Positions 36,257 to 46,254 are shown, counted from the stretch's first letter. The stretch: 64,000 nt of DNA from Burkholderia territorii (GCF_902833055.1 NZ_CADFEJ010000020.1:1-64000); one strand, 5' to 3'. Numbers and translations are program-made. Notes: generated by a model not told the origin, from the letters alone.

Positions 36257-39200
36257 GCCAGAAAGACCGCCTCGGCACCGGTGGCCGCATCAATCGCGCG
36301 ATTCCGCTGACGTTCACGTTCAACGGCCGCACGTATCAGGGCTTCCAGGGCGACACGCTCGCGTCCGCGCTGCTCGCGAACGGCGTGCACTTCGTCGCGC
36401 GCAGCTTCAAGTACCACCGTCCGCGCGGGATCGTGACGGCGGACGTCGCGGAACCGAATGCCGTCGTGCAGCTCGAGACCGGCCCGTACACGGTGCCGAA
36501 CGCGCGCGCGACCGAGATCGAGCTGTACCAGGGCCTGGTCGCGACGAGCGTGAACGCCGAGCCGTCGCTCGAGAACGACAAGTACGCGATCAACCAGAAG
36601 TTCTCGCGCTTCATGCCGGCCGGGTTCTACTACAAGACCTTCATGTGGCCGCGCAACATGTGGCCGAAGTACGAAGAGAAGATCCGCGAGGCCGCCGGCC
36701 TCGGCAAGGCGCCCGAAGTGCTCGACGCCGATCGCTACGACAAATGCTACGCGCACTGCGACGTGCTCGTGGTCGGCGGTGGCCCGTCGGGCCTCGCCGC
36801 CGCGCATGCGGCCGCGACGGCCGGCGCACGCGTGATCCTCGTCGACGATCAGCGCGAACTCGGCGGCAGCCTGCTGTCGTGCCGCGCGGAGATCGACGCG
36901 AAGCCGGCGCTGCAGTGGGTCGAGAAGATCGAGGCCGAATTGCGCAAGCTGCCCGACGTGACGATCCTGTCGCGCAGCACCGCGTTCGGTTATCAGGACC
37001 ACAACCTCGTGACGGTCACGCAGCGTCTGACCGATCACCAGCCGGTGTCGATGCGCAAGGGCACGCGCGAACTGCTGTGGAAGATTCGCGCAAAGCGCGT
37101 GATCCTCGCGACCGGCGCGCACGAGCGTCCGATCGTGTTCGGCAACAACGACCTGCCGGGCGTGATGCTGGCCGGCGCGGTGTCCACCTACATTCATCGC
37201 TACGGCGTGCTGCCGGGCCGCAACGCAGTCGTGTTCACGAACAACGACCGTGCGTACCAGACCGCGCTCGACCTGAAGGCGTGCGGCGCGAAGGTGACGG
37301 TCGTCGATTCGCGTGCGTCGTCGAACGGCGCATTGCCCGCCGCCGCGAAGCGGCAGGGCGTGACGGTGATGAGCGGCGCCGTCGTGACGGCTGCTTCGGG
37401 CAAGTGGCGCGTATCGTCGGTCGACGTCGCGTCCTACTCGAACGGCCAGACCGGCGGCAAGCTGCAGTCGCTGCCGTGCGATCTCGTCGCGATGTCGGGC
37501 GGTTTCAGCCCGGTGCTGCACCTGTTCGCGCAGTCGGGCGGCAAGGCGTGCTGGAACGACGAGAAGGCCTGCTTCCTGCCGGGCAAGCCCGTGCAGGCCG
37601 AGGCGAGCGTCGGGGCGGCCGCCGGCGAGTTCGGTCTCGCCCGCGCGCTGCGGCTCGCGCTCGACGCAGGCGCCGAAGCGGCGAAGGCTGCGGGCTTCAC
37701 CGCCGCGCAACGCCCCGTCGCGCCGCAGGTCGCGGAAACCGTCGAAGGCGCGCTGCAGCCGTTGTGGCTCGTCGGCAGCCGCGAGGCCGCCGCACGCGGG
37801 CCGAAGCAGTTCGTCGACTTCCAGAACGATGTGGCGGCAGCCGACATCCTGCTGGCCGCGCGCGAAGGCTTCGAGTCGGTCGAGCACGTGAAGCGCTACA
37901 CCGCGATGGGCTTCGGCACCGATCAGGGCAAGCTCGGCAACATCAACGGGATGGCGATCCTCGCGCAGGCGCTCGGCAAGACGATTCCGGAAACGGGCAC
38001 GACGACGTTCCGCCCGAACTACACGCCCGTGTCGTTCGGTACGTTCGCGGGCCGCGAGACGGGCGACTTCCTCGACCCGATCCGCAAGACTTGCGTGCAC
38101 GAATGGCACGTCGAGCACGGTGCGATGTTCGAGGACGTCGGCAACTGGAAGCGGCCGTGGTATTTCCCGAAGAACGGCGAAGATCTGCATGCGGCCGTGA
38201 AGCGCGAATGCCTCGCGGTGCGCAACAGCGTCGGCATTCTCGACGCGTCGACGCTCGGCAAGATCGACATCCAGGGTCCCGATGCGGTGAAGCTGCTGAA
38301 CTGGATGTACACGAACCCGTGGAACAAGCTCGAGGTCGGCAAGTGCCGCTACGGGCTGATGCTCGACGAAAACGGCATGGTGTTCGACGACGGCGTGACG
38401 GTGCGCCTCGCCGACCAGCATTTCATGATGACGACGACCACCGGCGGCGCGGCGCGCGTGCTCACGTGGCTCGAGCGCTGGCTGCAGACCGAATGGCCCG
38501 ACATGAAGGTGCGGCTCGCATCCGTCACCGATCACTGGGCGACGTTCGCGGTGGTCGGCCCGAAGAGCCGCAAGGTCGTGCAGAAGGTATGCCAGGACAT
38601 CGACTTCGGCAACGAGGCGTTCCCGTTCATGAGCTACCGCAACGGCACCGTCGCGGGCGTGAAGGCGCGTGTGATGCGGATCAGCTTCTCCGGCGAACTC
38701 GCCTATGAAGTGAACGTGCCGGCCAATGCGGGCCGCGCGGTGTGGGAAGCGTTGATGGCGGCCGGCGCCGAATTCGACATCACGCCGTACGGCACGGAAA
38801 CGATGCACGTGCTGCGCGCGGAGAAGGGCTACATCATCGTCGGCCAGGATACCGACGGCTCGATCACGCCGTATGACCTCGGGATGGGCGGGCTAGTCGC
38901 GAAGTCGAAGGACTTCCTCGGCAAGCGTTCGCTGTCGCGCTCGGATACCGCGAAGGAAGGCCGCAAGCAGTTCGTCGGCCTGCTGACCGAGGACGAACAG
39001 TTCGTACTGCCGGAAGGCGCGCAGATCATCGCGAAGGACACGCAGGTGTCGGCGGTCGATCCGACGCCGATGATCGGCCACGTGACGTCGAGTTATTACA
39101 GCCCGATCCTGAAGCGCTCGATTGCGCTGGCGGTGGTGAAGGGCGGCCTGAACAAGATGGGCGAGAGCGTCGTGATTCCGCTGGCCAACGGCAAGCGCGT

Positions 39201-39264
39201 CACCGCGAAGATCTCGAGCCCGGTTTTCTACGATACCGAAGGGGTGCGCCAGCATGTGGAATGA
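36253..39264 (+). CDS. soxA: Sarcosine oxidase alpha subunit
   Basis: At 1003 residues the length is normal for SoxA. The order is a small N-terminal ferredoxin-like region (FTFNGRTYQGFQGDTLASAL), an NAD-binding flavoprotein-like domain (LVVGGGPSGLAAAHAAATAG near 170-190), and a C-terminal GcvT-like domain (GETG.. to DLGMGGLVAKSKDFLGKRSL) that binds tetrahydrofolate. The complex passes the methyl carbon of sarcosine to THF as 5,10-methylene-THF. It overlaps soxD by 4 and soxG by 11 bases. Confidence 0.95.
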   Translation: MSQKDRLGTGGRINRAIPLTFTFNGRTYQGFQGDTLASALLANGVHFVARSFKYHRPRGIVTADVAEPNAVVQLETGPYTVPNARATEIELYQGLVATSVNAEPSLENDKYAINQKFSRFMPAGFYYKTFMWPRNMWPKYEEKIREAAGLGKAPEVLDADRYDKCYAHCDVLVVGGGPSGLAAAHAAATAGARVILVDDQRELGGSLLSCRAEIDAKPALQWVEKIEAELRKLPDVTILSRSTAFGYQDHNLVTVTQRLTDHQPVSMRKGTRELLWKIRAKRVILATGAHERPIVFGNNDLPGVMLAGAVSTYIHRYGVLPGRNAVVFTNNDRAYQTALDLKACGAKVTVVDSRASSNGALPAAAKRQGVTVMSGAVVTAASGKWRVSSVDVASYSNGQTGGKLQSLPCDLVAMSGGFSPVLHLFAQSGGKACWNDEKACFLPGKPVQAEASVGAAAGEFGLARALRLALDAGAEAAKAAGFTAAQRPVAPQVAETVEGALQPLWLVGSREAAARGPKQFVDFQNDVAAADILLAAREGFESVEHVKRYTAMGFGTDQGKLGNINGMAILAQALGKTIPETGTTTFRPNYTPVSFGTFAGRETGDFLDPIRKTCVHEWHVEHGAMFEDVGNWKRPWYFPKNGEDLHAAVKRECLAVRNSVGILDASTLGKIDIQGPDAVKLLNWMYTNPWNKLEVGKCRYGLMLDENGMVFDDGVTVRLADQHFMMTTTTGGAARVLTWLERWLQTEWPDMKVRLASVTDHWATFAVVGPKSRKVVQKVCQDIDFGNEAFPFMSYRNGTVAGVKARVMRISFSGELAYEVNVPANAGRAVWEALMAAGAEFDITPYGTETMHVLRAEKGYIIVGQDTDGSITPYDLGMGGLVAKSKDFLGKRSLSRSDTAKEGRKQFVGLLTEDEQFVLPEGAQIIAKDTQVSAVDPTPMIGHVTSSYYSPILKRSIALAVVKGGLNKMGESVVIPLANGKRVTAKISSPVFYDTEGVRQHVE

Positions 39265-39883
39265 AACGAGAAACCAGTCGCAAGTGGCCGGCGCGGGCGT
39301 GACGCTTGAATCGCCGTTCGTCGGCGCGGCCGATGTGCTGAAGCCGCATCAGGCGCGCGCGTCGAAGAAGTTCATGCTGCGCGAACGGGCGTTCCTCGAT
39401 CTCGTGAACGTGCGCGGCGAGCTGAGCGACCCGGCATTCGTCAGCGCGTTCGAGCGCGTGGTCGGCTGCCGGCCGCCGTCGGAACCGAACACGGTCGCGC
39501 GCGGTGCCGAGTACGACGTGCTGTGGCTCGGTCCCGACGAGTGGCTCGTGCGCTCGAACGGGCCCGTGCAGGCGGGCGTGCTCGAGGCGCAACTCGCGGA
39601 GGCCGTGCAGGGTTCGTACGCGGCGGCCGTCGACGTCGGCAGCGGCTACACGGTCGTCGAGGTCAGCGGCGAACGGGTGCGCGACGTGATCGCGCGCGGC
39701 TGCCCGCTCGATCTGCATCCGCGCGTGCTCAAGCCGGGCCAGTGCGCACAGTCGCACTACTTCAAGTCGCCGATCACGCTGCTCCCGACCGGCGACGACA
39801 CGTTCGAGATCGTCGTGCGTCGCAGTTTCGCAGACTATTTCGTGCGCATCATGCTCGACGCCGCGGCGCCGCTCGCATCATGA
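39254..39883 (+). CDS. soxG: Sarcosine oxidase gamma subunit
   Basis: The 209-residue protein has the SoxG pattern (LWLGPDEWLVRSN, AAVDVGSGYTVVEVSGERV, CAQSHYFKSPITLLP), related to the GcvT fold. It starts inside the end of soxA (11-bp overlap) and its TGA overlaps the folB-like ATG, so the operon continues without a gap. Confidence 0.93.
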   Translation: MWNETRNQSQVAGAGVTLESPFVGAADVLKPHQARASKKFMLRERAFLDLVNVRGELSDPAFVSAFERVVGCRPPSEPNTVARGAEYDVLWLGPDEWLVRSNGPVQAGVLEAQLAEAVQGSYAAAVDVGSGYTVVEVSGERVRDVIARGCPLDLHPRVLKPGQCAQSHYFKSPITLLPTGDDTFEIVVRRSFADYFVRIMLDAAAPLAS

Positions 39884-40320
39884 AGCCGTTCGACGAACCG
39901 TTCGTGGCGATCGACGCGCCGCGCCTGCGCGGGCGCGGCTGGAGCGTGTTCGTCGACGAACTGAAGGTGCCCGCGCGGATCGGCATCCACGCGCACGAGC
40001 ACGAGGCGCCGCAGCCGATCGTGATCGACGCGCGGCTCGGGTATCGCTGCGAGCCGAGCGAGCAGGGCGAGTGGATCGACTACGACGGCTACTGCGCGCG
40101 TGTCGCGTCGTTCCTGTCGCACAAGCCGCATACGCGGCTGCTCGAAACGCTCGTCGCCGATCTCGCGGTGATGTCGTTCCGCGAATGGCCCGCGCTGGAG
40201 TCGCTGACGCTGTCGATGTACAAGCCGAAGATTCGGCCGGGGACGAAGCGCGTCGGCGTGTCGCTCGACTGGACGCGCGGGGATTACCTGCGGTGGACGG
40301 GGGCGGCGGGCCAGCTGTGA
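39880..40320 (+). CDS. Dihydroneopterin aldolase-family protein (FolB-like)
   Basis: The 146-residue product has the FolB core (VFVDELKVPARIGIHAHEHEAPQPIVIDARL, with the expected Glu/His-rich loop, and RPGTKRVGVSL near the end). About 18 extra residues precede the usual start. It overlaps soxG by 4 bases. FolB makes 6-hydroxymethyl-dihydropterin for folate synthesis; here it likely supports the tetrahydrofolate demand of sarcosine oxidation. A housekeeping folB would be elsewhere, so this is probably a dedicated or diverged paralogue. Confidence 0.85.
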   Translation: MKPFDEPFVAIDAPRLRGRGWSVFVDELKVPARIGIHAHEHEAPQPIVIDARLGYRCEPSEQGEWIDYDGYCARVASFLSHKPHTRLLETLVADLAVMSFREWPALESLTLSMYKPKIRPGTKRVGVSLDWTRGDYLRWTGAAGQL

Positions 40321-40387
40321 CGGGTTGAGCGACCCGTGTCGTTCCGGAGCGGCGTGTCACATGACGCGCCGTTTCTCTATATGGCGC

Positions 40388-41074
40388 TTACCTGGCGTTG
40401 CGGCTCGCGGCGGGCGCGGCGGCCGACAGATCGCTGACGGGGATCATGCGCGCGTTCGTATCGTTCGCGGCGTTCGCGCCTTTCACGCCCTTCGCGTCGT
40501 CCTCGGGTTCGAGCACGAAGCGGAACGTGTCGACGCGCTGCATCACCTTCGCCGCATACGCGTTCGATCCGCCATAGCTTTTCAGCCCGGCCTGCACGTT
40601 GCCGCCGGCTGCGCGCACATAGCCGGACAGGATCCTGGAGCCGGCTTCGACGTTCGCATTCGGCTCGGTCAGGTCCTTCACGTTGCGCAGCATGCCACGG
40701 TGTGCGGAGGGCACGACCTGCATCAGCCCGGTCGCGCCATGCTGGCCGCGCGCTTTTTCCTGGAAGCGCGATTCGATCGAAATGATGGCGTAAACGAGTG
40801 CCGGAGGCAGCGAATATTTCGTCGCAGTCATGTTCACGATGTCGGCGAGCTTCGCGGCGCGCTCCTTCGCGACACCGAATTTCTTCGTCAGGTAGGACGT
40901 GATGCGGCGGTTTGCTTCGTTTGGCTGATCGTTCGCGAACGGCCCGGACGCCTCGGCCGGCGCGGAGGCGGCCGCTTCGGGCGCGGAGGCAGGCAATGCG
41001 GGCGCCTGTTGCGCCGAAGCCTGGTGCGCGATGCCGAGCGAAAGCACGATCAGCCAGAGAAACCGTGGTCGCAT
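40388..41074 (-). CDS. Lytic transglycosylase (SLT domain)
   Basis: The 228-residue protein has a signal peptide (MRPRFLWLIVLSLGIAHQASA), an Ala/Pro-rich linker (about 25-45), then an SLT lysozyme-like domain with catalytic Glu101 in SIESRF and the signature GATGLMQVVPSAH. It would cleave peptidoglycan glycan strands in the periplasm. It is convergent with the sox operon and apparently monocistronic. The C-terminal residues (about 190-228) are Ala/Asp/Asn-rich and outside the domain. Confidence 0.9.
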   Translation of the reverse strand: MRPRFLWLIVLSLGIAHQASAQQAPALPASAPEAAASAPAEASGPFANDQPNEANRRITSYLTKKFGVAKERAAKLADIVNMTATKYSLPPALVYAIISIESRFQEKARGQHGATGLMQVVPSAHRGMLRNVKDLTEPNANVEAGSRILSGYVRAAGGNVQAGLKSYGGSNAYAAKVMQRVDTFRFVLEPEDDAKGVKGANAANDTNARMIPVSDLSAAAPAASRNAR

Positions 41075-41272
41075 GGTGGAGTGCGGGGAAATGGGAGGCG
41101 CATAGTATATCGGCCAATCGCCGCATGTGTGCGAGCGCGGGCTCGAGTGAAAGCGCGATGTAGGCTTGTGTCGGCGCGGGCGTCACACGGGCGGGGTGGT
41201 TGCGCGGACACATATCGGAGTCCCGATCAGCGCGCCCGGATTTCTCCCCTCGTCCCCTATTTCATACGTGGG

Positions 41273-41307
41273 CCAGGGCCCGTTATTAGCGGGAACAGGC
41301 CCTGGCG
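41273..41307. repeat. 9-bp perfect dyad downstream of the yehW-like gene
   Basis: GCCAGGGCC (41273-41281) pairs with GGCCCTGGC (41299-41307), with a smaller CCCG/CGGG stem inside. It lies just past the end of the minus-strand osmolyte operon and may act as a terminator, though it lacks a T-run. Confidence 0.4.
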
Positions 41308-41322
41308 AGCCGCCGATGCAGG

Positions 41323-42111
41323 CTATGCCCGCCTCGCGCTCGCGACCCGTGCAAGTGCACCGATCGCATCGCTGACGAGCACCGCGAGCAGCCCGACGAT
41401 CACGCCGCCCTGCAACACGAATGCCGTATTCGACGTCTGCAGGCCGGCGATGATCACGTCGCCCAGCCCGCGCGCGGCGACCGTCGACCCGATCGTCGCG
41501 GTGCCGAGATTGATGACGACCGCGAGGCGGATGCCGTTCACGATCACCGGAAACGCGAGCGGCAGCTCGACCGACACCAGTTGCTGCCAGCCGCTCATGC
41601 CCATTCCGCGCGCGGCTTCGACGACATCGCGCGGCACGTCTTCGAGCCCCGCGATCGTGCTCTCGAAAATCGGCAGGAGCCCGTATAGAACGAGTGCGAT
41701 CAGCACGGGTTTCAATCCGAAACCGACGGCCGGAACCGCGAGCGCGAGCACCGCGACGGGCGGGAAGGTCTGGCCGATGTCGACGACGCTGCGCGCGACC
41801 GGCAGGAAGTCCGCGCCGGACGGCCGCGTGACCGCGATGCCGGCCGCGACCGCGACCACCGTGCCGATCAGGCTCGACAACGCGACGGTGCCGAGATGCG
41901 CGAGCGTGAGCTCGAGCAGGCTCGCGCGATCGTAGATGACGGGCGCGCCATTGTCGGCGAACGGCGCGAACATGCCCTGCAGCCACGCGGGGCGCAGCAG
42001 CAGCACGAGCAGAAGTGCGAGCGCGGCCGCACGCGCCGCGAACGCGGGAAGGCTGCGGGGAAGGGGCGAACGCGACGGTCGCGTACCGCGCGTTGCATCC
42101 GGCGTCGTCAT
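41323..42111 (-). CDS. yehW: Osmolyte ABC transporter permease (YehW-like)
   Basis: The 262-residue permease has about six helices and the EAA loop (VVEAARGMGMSGWQQLVSVELP). It is the shorter of two permeases in this four-gene operon, matching YehW. Its ATG overlaps the ATPase stop (ATGA). The transporter class imports glycine betaine or similar compounds. Confidence 0.86.
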   Translation of the reverse strand: MTTPDATRGTRPSRSPLPRSLPAFAARAAALALLLVLLLRPAWLQGMFAPFADNGAPVIYDRASLLELTLAHLGTVALSSLIGTVVAVAAGIAVTRPSGADFLPVARSVVDIGQTFPPVAVLALAVPAVGFGLKPVLIALVLYGLLPIFESTIAGLEDVPRDVVEAARGMGMSGWQQLVSVELPLAFPVIVNGIRLAVVINLGTATIGSTVAARGLGDVIIAGLQTSNTAFVLQGGVIVGLLAVLVSDAIGALARVASARRA

Positions 42112-43064
42112 GCGGGCTTCCTCGCATGCGCGCGGATCGCGTCGAGCGTAATGCGTCGTCTGTCGTGTCCTTCGCCGCCGCCGTTGCCACCACCATCGTC
42201 GACCGGCAGCGCATCGACACCGCGCCACAGCAGCTCGGACACCGCATCGCGCAGCGTGCGCGTCGCGGCGATCGGCTCGCCGTCGGCGTGACCGGGCTCG
42301 GCCACCGCGTCGATCGGCGTCAGCGCGAGCAGGCGCAGCGGCCGGTCGACGCCGGCGACGAGCTGCTCGACGACACCCGCGGCCGGCTTGCCGAGAATCT
42401 CGGCCGGCGACGCGACCTGTAGCAGCCGCCCGCCGTCCATCACCGCGATCGTGTCGCCGAGCTTCAGCGCTTCCTCGATATCGTGCGTGACGATCACGAC
42501 CGTGATGCCGAGCCGGCGCTGCAGCGCGTAAAGATCGTCCTGCGCCTTGTTGCGGATGATCGGATCGAGCGCGCCGAACGGCTCGTCCATCAGCAGCATC
42601 GCGGGCTCGGCCGCGAGCGCGCGCGCGACGCCGACGCGCTGCTGCTGGCCGCCCGACAGTTCGTGCGGCAGCTTGTCCGCGAATTCGGCCGGTGCGAGAT
42701 GAAACAGGTCGAGCAATTCGCGCACGCGCGCGTCGATGCGCTCGGCCGGCCAGCCGAGCAGACGCGGCACGGTTGCGATGTTGCGCGCGACGCTCCAGTG
42801 CGGAAACAGGCCGTGCCCCTGGATCACGTAGCCGATGCGCCGCCGCAGCTGCTCGGGCGGCACGCTCGCGGTGTCGACGCCGTCGATGCGGATCGTGCCG
42901 GCGCTCGGCGCGATCAGCCGGTTGATCATGCGCAGCAGCGTCGACTTGCCGCTGCCCGACGCGCCGACGAGCGCGGTGATCGTGCCTTGCTTCATCGTCA
43001 GCGATACGTCGTCGACGGCCACGATGTCGCCGAAGCGTTTGCCGATGCGTTCGATCTCGATCAT
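42108..43064 (-). CDS. yehX: Osmolyte ABC transporter ATP-binding protein (YehX-like)
   Basis: The 318-residue ATPase has Walker A GASGSGKST near residues 34-42, signature LSGGQQQRVG, Walker B LLMDEPFGALDP, the switch His in VTHDIEEAL, and a C-terminal CBS-like extension that regulates OpuCA/YehX proteins. It overlaps both flanking permease genes by 4 bases. Confidence 0.9.
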   Translation of the reverse strand: MIEIERIGKRFGDIVAVDDVSLTMKQGTITALVGASGSGKSTLLRMINRLIAPSAGTIRIDGVDTASVPPEQLRRRIGYVIQGHGLFPHWSVARNIATVPRLLGWPAERIDARVRELLDLFHLAPAEFADKLPHELSGGQQQRVGVARALAAEPAMLLMDEPFGALDPIIRNKAQDDLYALQRRLGITVVIVTHDIEEALKLGDTIAVMDGGRLLQVASPAEILGKPAAGVVEQLVAGVDRPLRLLALTPIDAVAEPGHADGEPIAATRTLRDAVSELLWRGVDALPVDDGGGNGGGEGHDRRRITLDAIRAHARKPA

Positions 43065-44239
43065 GCGGTACGTCCCTTCGCGAGCGTGGTCGCGGCTTCG
43101 AATACGACGGCGGCCGTCAGCGCGAGCGCGATCGTCGGAATCGCGCCGAGCAGCACGAGATCGGCGGCCGATTGCCCGATTCCCTGGAAGATGAAGGTGC
43201 CGAAGCCGCCTCCGCCGATCAGCGCGGCAACCGCGGTCAGCCCGATGTTCTGCACGAGCACGATGCGCACGCCGCTCAGGATCACCGGCAAGGCGAGCAC
43301 GAGATCGACGCGCAGCAGCCGTTGTACGCGCGTCATGCCCATCGCGCGCGCCGCTTCGGTCACGTGCGACGGCACCTGCTCGAGCCCGACCGCGACGCTC
43401 GACGCGATGGGCAGCAGCGAGTAGAGAAACAGCGCGAGCACGGCCGGCGCGACGCCGATCCCGCGGATGCCGAGCGCCGCCGCGAGCGGCACGTGTGCGG
43501 CAAGCAGGCCGAGCGGCGCCATCATCAGCCCGTACATCGCGATGCTCGGGATCGTCTGCACGATATTGAGCACCGGCATCACGATGGTGCGCACCGGTGC
43601 GATTCTCGCGCATGCGATGCCGAGCGGCAGGCCCGCGACGAGCGCGGCCGCGACCGAGCCGCCCGCGAGCGCGATGTGCCGGATCGCCTCGCGCCAGAAG
43701 TCGTCGCTGCGCACCGCGTATTCGCGCATCACCGACAGGCCGTCCCACCAACCGCTCGCGAGCGGCACCGATATCGCCGCGATCGCGACGACGAGCGCGA
43801 CGAGGCGCCGCCACGGGCCGAAGGCGAGCCGCGCGAGTGCGTCGGCGACCAGCACGGCCCACGCGAACAACAGCAGCCAGACGCCTGCCGCCGGCGACAC
43901 GCGTGCGAGCGCGTCGTCGGGCGCGACGACGTGCGCGGCCGCGGCGCCGACCGCATAGGCGAGCGTCGCGAGCCACGTGCAGCCGGCCGCGAGTCGCCAC
44001 GCGGGGCGGCTCGCTGTCATCGCCCACAACGCGCCGACGACCCACAACGCCGCGAGCGCGCCCCCCTGCACGGCGGGCAGCGCGGCGAATGTCGACAGCC
44101 CCGTGCCGGCCGCGATGCGGTTCGGCCGGAGCACCATGAACGGCATGCCGAATACCGCGACGATCGTCAGGACACCGATCAGGATGCCGACCTTGTCGAG
44201 CGTGACGCGCCGAGCGGACGGCACCGCGCGATCCGTCAC
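43061..44239 (-). CDS. yehY: Osmolyte ABC transporter permease with extra N-terminal helices (YehY-like)
   Basis: The 392-residue permease has about 170 residues of additional N-terminal membrane segments before the standard permease domain (EAARAMGMTRVQRLLRVDLVLALP). This extended layout is characteristic of YehY (about 385 residues). The start is the GTG at 44237-44239, which overlaps the TGA of the binding-protein gene (GTGA). Confidence 0.87.
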   Translation of the reverse strand: MTDRAVPSARRVTLDKVGILIGVLTIVAVFGMPFMVLRPNRIAAGTGLSTFAALPAVQGGALAALWVVGALWAMTASRPAWRLAAGCTWLATLAYAVGAAAAHVVAPDDALARVSPAAGVWLLLFAWAVLVADALARLAFGPWRRLVALVVAIAAISVPLASGWWDGLSVMREYAVRSDDFWREAIRHIALAGGSVAAALVAGLPLGIACARIAPVRTIVMPVLNIVQTIPSIAMYGLMMAPLGLLAAHVPLAAALGIRGIGVAPAVLALFLYSLLPIASSVAVGLEQVPSHVTEAARAMGMTRVQRLLRVDLVLALPVILSGVRIVLVQNIGLTAVAALIGGGGFGTFIFQGIGQSAADLVLLGAIPTIALALTAAVVFEAATTLAKGRTA

Positions 44240-45159
44240 TTGACGAAGCCTTTCGATTTCAGAAAGCTCTTTGCCACGCCGGCGGCTGGTTCGCCGTTGA
44301 TCTGGATGCGCGCGTTCAGTATCTGCAGCGTCTTCAGGTCGAGGCTCGCGAACACCGGATTCAGGTACTCGGCGATTTGCGGATGCGCCTTGAGCACGGC
44401 CTCGCGAATGACCGGTGTCGGCGCGTAGACGGGTTGCACGTGCTTGTCGTCGTCGAGTACGACGAGGCCGCTCGATGCGATGCCGCCGTCGGTGCCGTAC
44501 ACCATCGCCGCGTTCACGCCGTCGGTCTGGTTCGCGGCGGCCTTGATCGTCGCGGCCGTGTCGCCGCCCGACAGCACGACGAGCTGATCGGGTTTCAGCT
44601 TGAAGCCGTAGGCCTTCTCGAACGACGGCAGCGCGGACGCGCTGTTCACGAATTCGGCCGACGCCGCGAGCTTCAGCTTGCCGCCGCCCGCGATCCACTT
44701 GCCGAAATCGGAGAACGTCTTCAGGTGCTGCGCTTGCGCGACCGGCGCGAGCACGGCGACGCCCCACGTGTTGTTCGCGGGCGCCGGTGCGAGCCACACG
44801 AGATGGTTCGCCGCGTAGTCGAGCTTCTTCGCGGTCTCGTAGCCCTGGCTCGCGTTCTTCCACAGCGGATCGTCGGCCTTGTTGAAGAAGAACGCCGCGT
44901 TGCCCGTGTATTCGGGGTAGATGTCGATCTCGCCGCTCGTGAGCGCCTTGCGCACGATCGGCGTCGTGCCGAGCGCGATCTTTTCGGTGACGGGGATGCC
45001 ATGGGCCTTCAGCACCTGTGCGATGACGTTGCCGAGCAGGTTGCCTTCGGTATCGATCTTCGACGACACCACGACGGGCGTGTCGGCATGCGCGCCGGGG
45101 GCGACGACAGCGGCGGCGAACGCGAGGCCCAGGATTCGGGCGGGCAGGGCGAGCTTCAT
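44236..45159 (-). CDS. osmF: Osmolyte substrate-binding protein (YehZ/OsmF-like)
   Basis: The 307-residue periplasmic protein has a signal peptide (MKLALPARILGLAFAAAVVAPGAHA) and OpuCC-type sequence (SSKIDTEGNLLGNVIAQVL, GEIDIYPEYTGN). First gene of the yehZYXW-like operon. The ATG at 45157-45159 is chosen, GGAG lying 10 bases upstream; a TTG at 45168 sits too close to that site. In E. coli and Salmonella such systems respond to osmotic or stationary-phase stress and bind betaine weakly. Confidence 0.88.
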   Translation of the reverse strand: MKLALPARILGLAFAAAVVAPGAHADTPVVVSSKIDTEGNLLGNVIAQVLKAHGIPVTEKIALGTTPIVRKALTSGEIDIYPEYTGNAAFFFNKADDPLWKNASQGYETAKKLDYAANHLVWLAPAPANNTWGVAVLAPVAQAQHLKTFSDFGKWIAGGGKLKLAASAEFVNSASALPSFEKAYGFKLKPDQLVVLSGGDTAATIKAAANQTDGVNAAMVYGTDGGIASSGLVVLDDDKHVQPVYAPTPVIREAVLKAHPQIAEYLNPVFASLDLKTLQILNARIQINGEPAAGVAKSFLKSKGFVK

Positions 45160-45324
45160 CGGGGCCAATCTCCAGTACGGGACGTACGCCGAAAGTTACT
45201 TGACTGAGTCGGCTTTGGCAAACCATGTGCGGCGGCCCGCCCACAGCGCGCGTGTGGGCATCCTGCGCGCGTCGCGTGTCGTTGTTACACTGGAACGCAT
45301 TCCCGCCTGCGGACATTTGCTGAC

Positions 45325-46254
45325 ATGAAACCCGAGCTGCTGGTCCTTATCGCGCTGCGTGGCGACGCGCACCGCCAGATCGCCGCATCATACGACGTCC
45401 ATCATGCAGCGACCGCCGAGGAGCGCGAGCGCGCGATCGCCGAACACGGCGGCACGATCCGCGCGGTGTTGACCAACGGCAGCACGGGCCTCACGGCCGC
45501 CGAAATCGATCGGATGCCGCAGCTCACGTTCGTCAGCGCGCTGGGCGCCGGCTACGAACACATCGACGTCGCGCATGCGAAGGCGCGCGGCATCACCGTG
45601 GTGACGGGCGCGGGCACCAACGACGATTGCGTTGCCGATCATGCATTCGCGCTGCTGCTGGCGGCGGTGCGCAACGTCGTGCAACTCGATGCGAGCGCCC
45701 GCGCCGGCGTGTGGCGCGACGCGTTGCAGATGCCGCCGAACGTGTCGGGCAAGAAGCTCGGCATCGTCGGGCTCGGCAAGATCGGCGAGAAATGCGCGCG
45801 GCGCGCGGCCGGCTTCGACATCGAGATCGGTTATCACAATCGTTCCGCGAAGGACGTGCCGTATCGCTATTTCGACCGGGTCGATGCGCTCGCGCAATGG
45901 GCCGATTTCCTGATCGTCGCGACGCCGGGCGGCGCCGGCACGCGTCACCTGATCGATCGCGCGGTGCTCGACGCGCTCGGCCCCGGCGGGTTTCTCGTGA
46001 ACGTGTCGCGCGGCAGCGTTGTCGATACCGCTGCTTTGGCGGAGGCGCTGTCCGAACGTCGCATCGCGGGCGCCGGGCTCGACGTGTACGAAGGCGAGCC
46101 CGAGCCGCCGCGCGCGCTCACGGCACTCGACAATGTCGTGCTGACGCCGCACATGGGCGGCTGGTCGCCGGAGGCGTTCGATCGTTCGGTCCAGCAGTTT
46201 CTGGACAACGCCGCGCGGCATTTCGCGGGGGAGCCGGTGCTGACGCCGGTATGA
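45325..46254 (+). CDS. 2-hydroxyacid dehydrogenase (glyoxylate/hydroxypyruvate reductase-like)
   Basis: The 309-residue NAD(P)-dependent enzyme has GIVGLGKIGEKCARRA for nucleotide binding, VNVSRGSVVDTAAL with the catalytic Arg region upstream, and the catalytic His in TPHMGGWSPEAF. It would interconvert 2-oxoacids and D-2-hydroxyacids such as hydroxypyruvate/glycerate. It diverges from the osmolyte operon. The exact substrate is open. Confidence 0.87.
   Translation: MKPELLVLIALRGDAHRQIAASYDVHHAATAEERERAIAEHGGTIRAVLTNGSTGLTAAEIDRMPQLTFVSALGAGYEHIDVAHAKARGITVVTGAGTNDDCVADHAFALLLAAVRNVVQLDASARAGVWRDALQMPPNVSGKKLGIVGLGKIGEKCARRAAGFDIEIGYHNRSAKDVPYRYFDRVDALAQWADFLIVATPGGAGTRHLIDRAVLDALGPGGFLVNVSRGSVVDTAALAEALSERRIAGAGLDVYEGEPEPPRALTALDNVVLTPHMGGWSPEAFDRSVQQFLDNAARHFAGEPVLTPV

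Noticed and set aside
36181..38808. An 875-codon minus-strand frame opposite soxA
   Set aside because: SoxA is unmistakable; the opposite frame is His/Arg-rich shadow.
41273..41307. The 9-bp dyad as a certain terminator
   Set aside because: There is no T-run on either strand; kept only as a low-confidence repeat.
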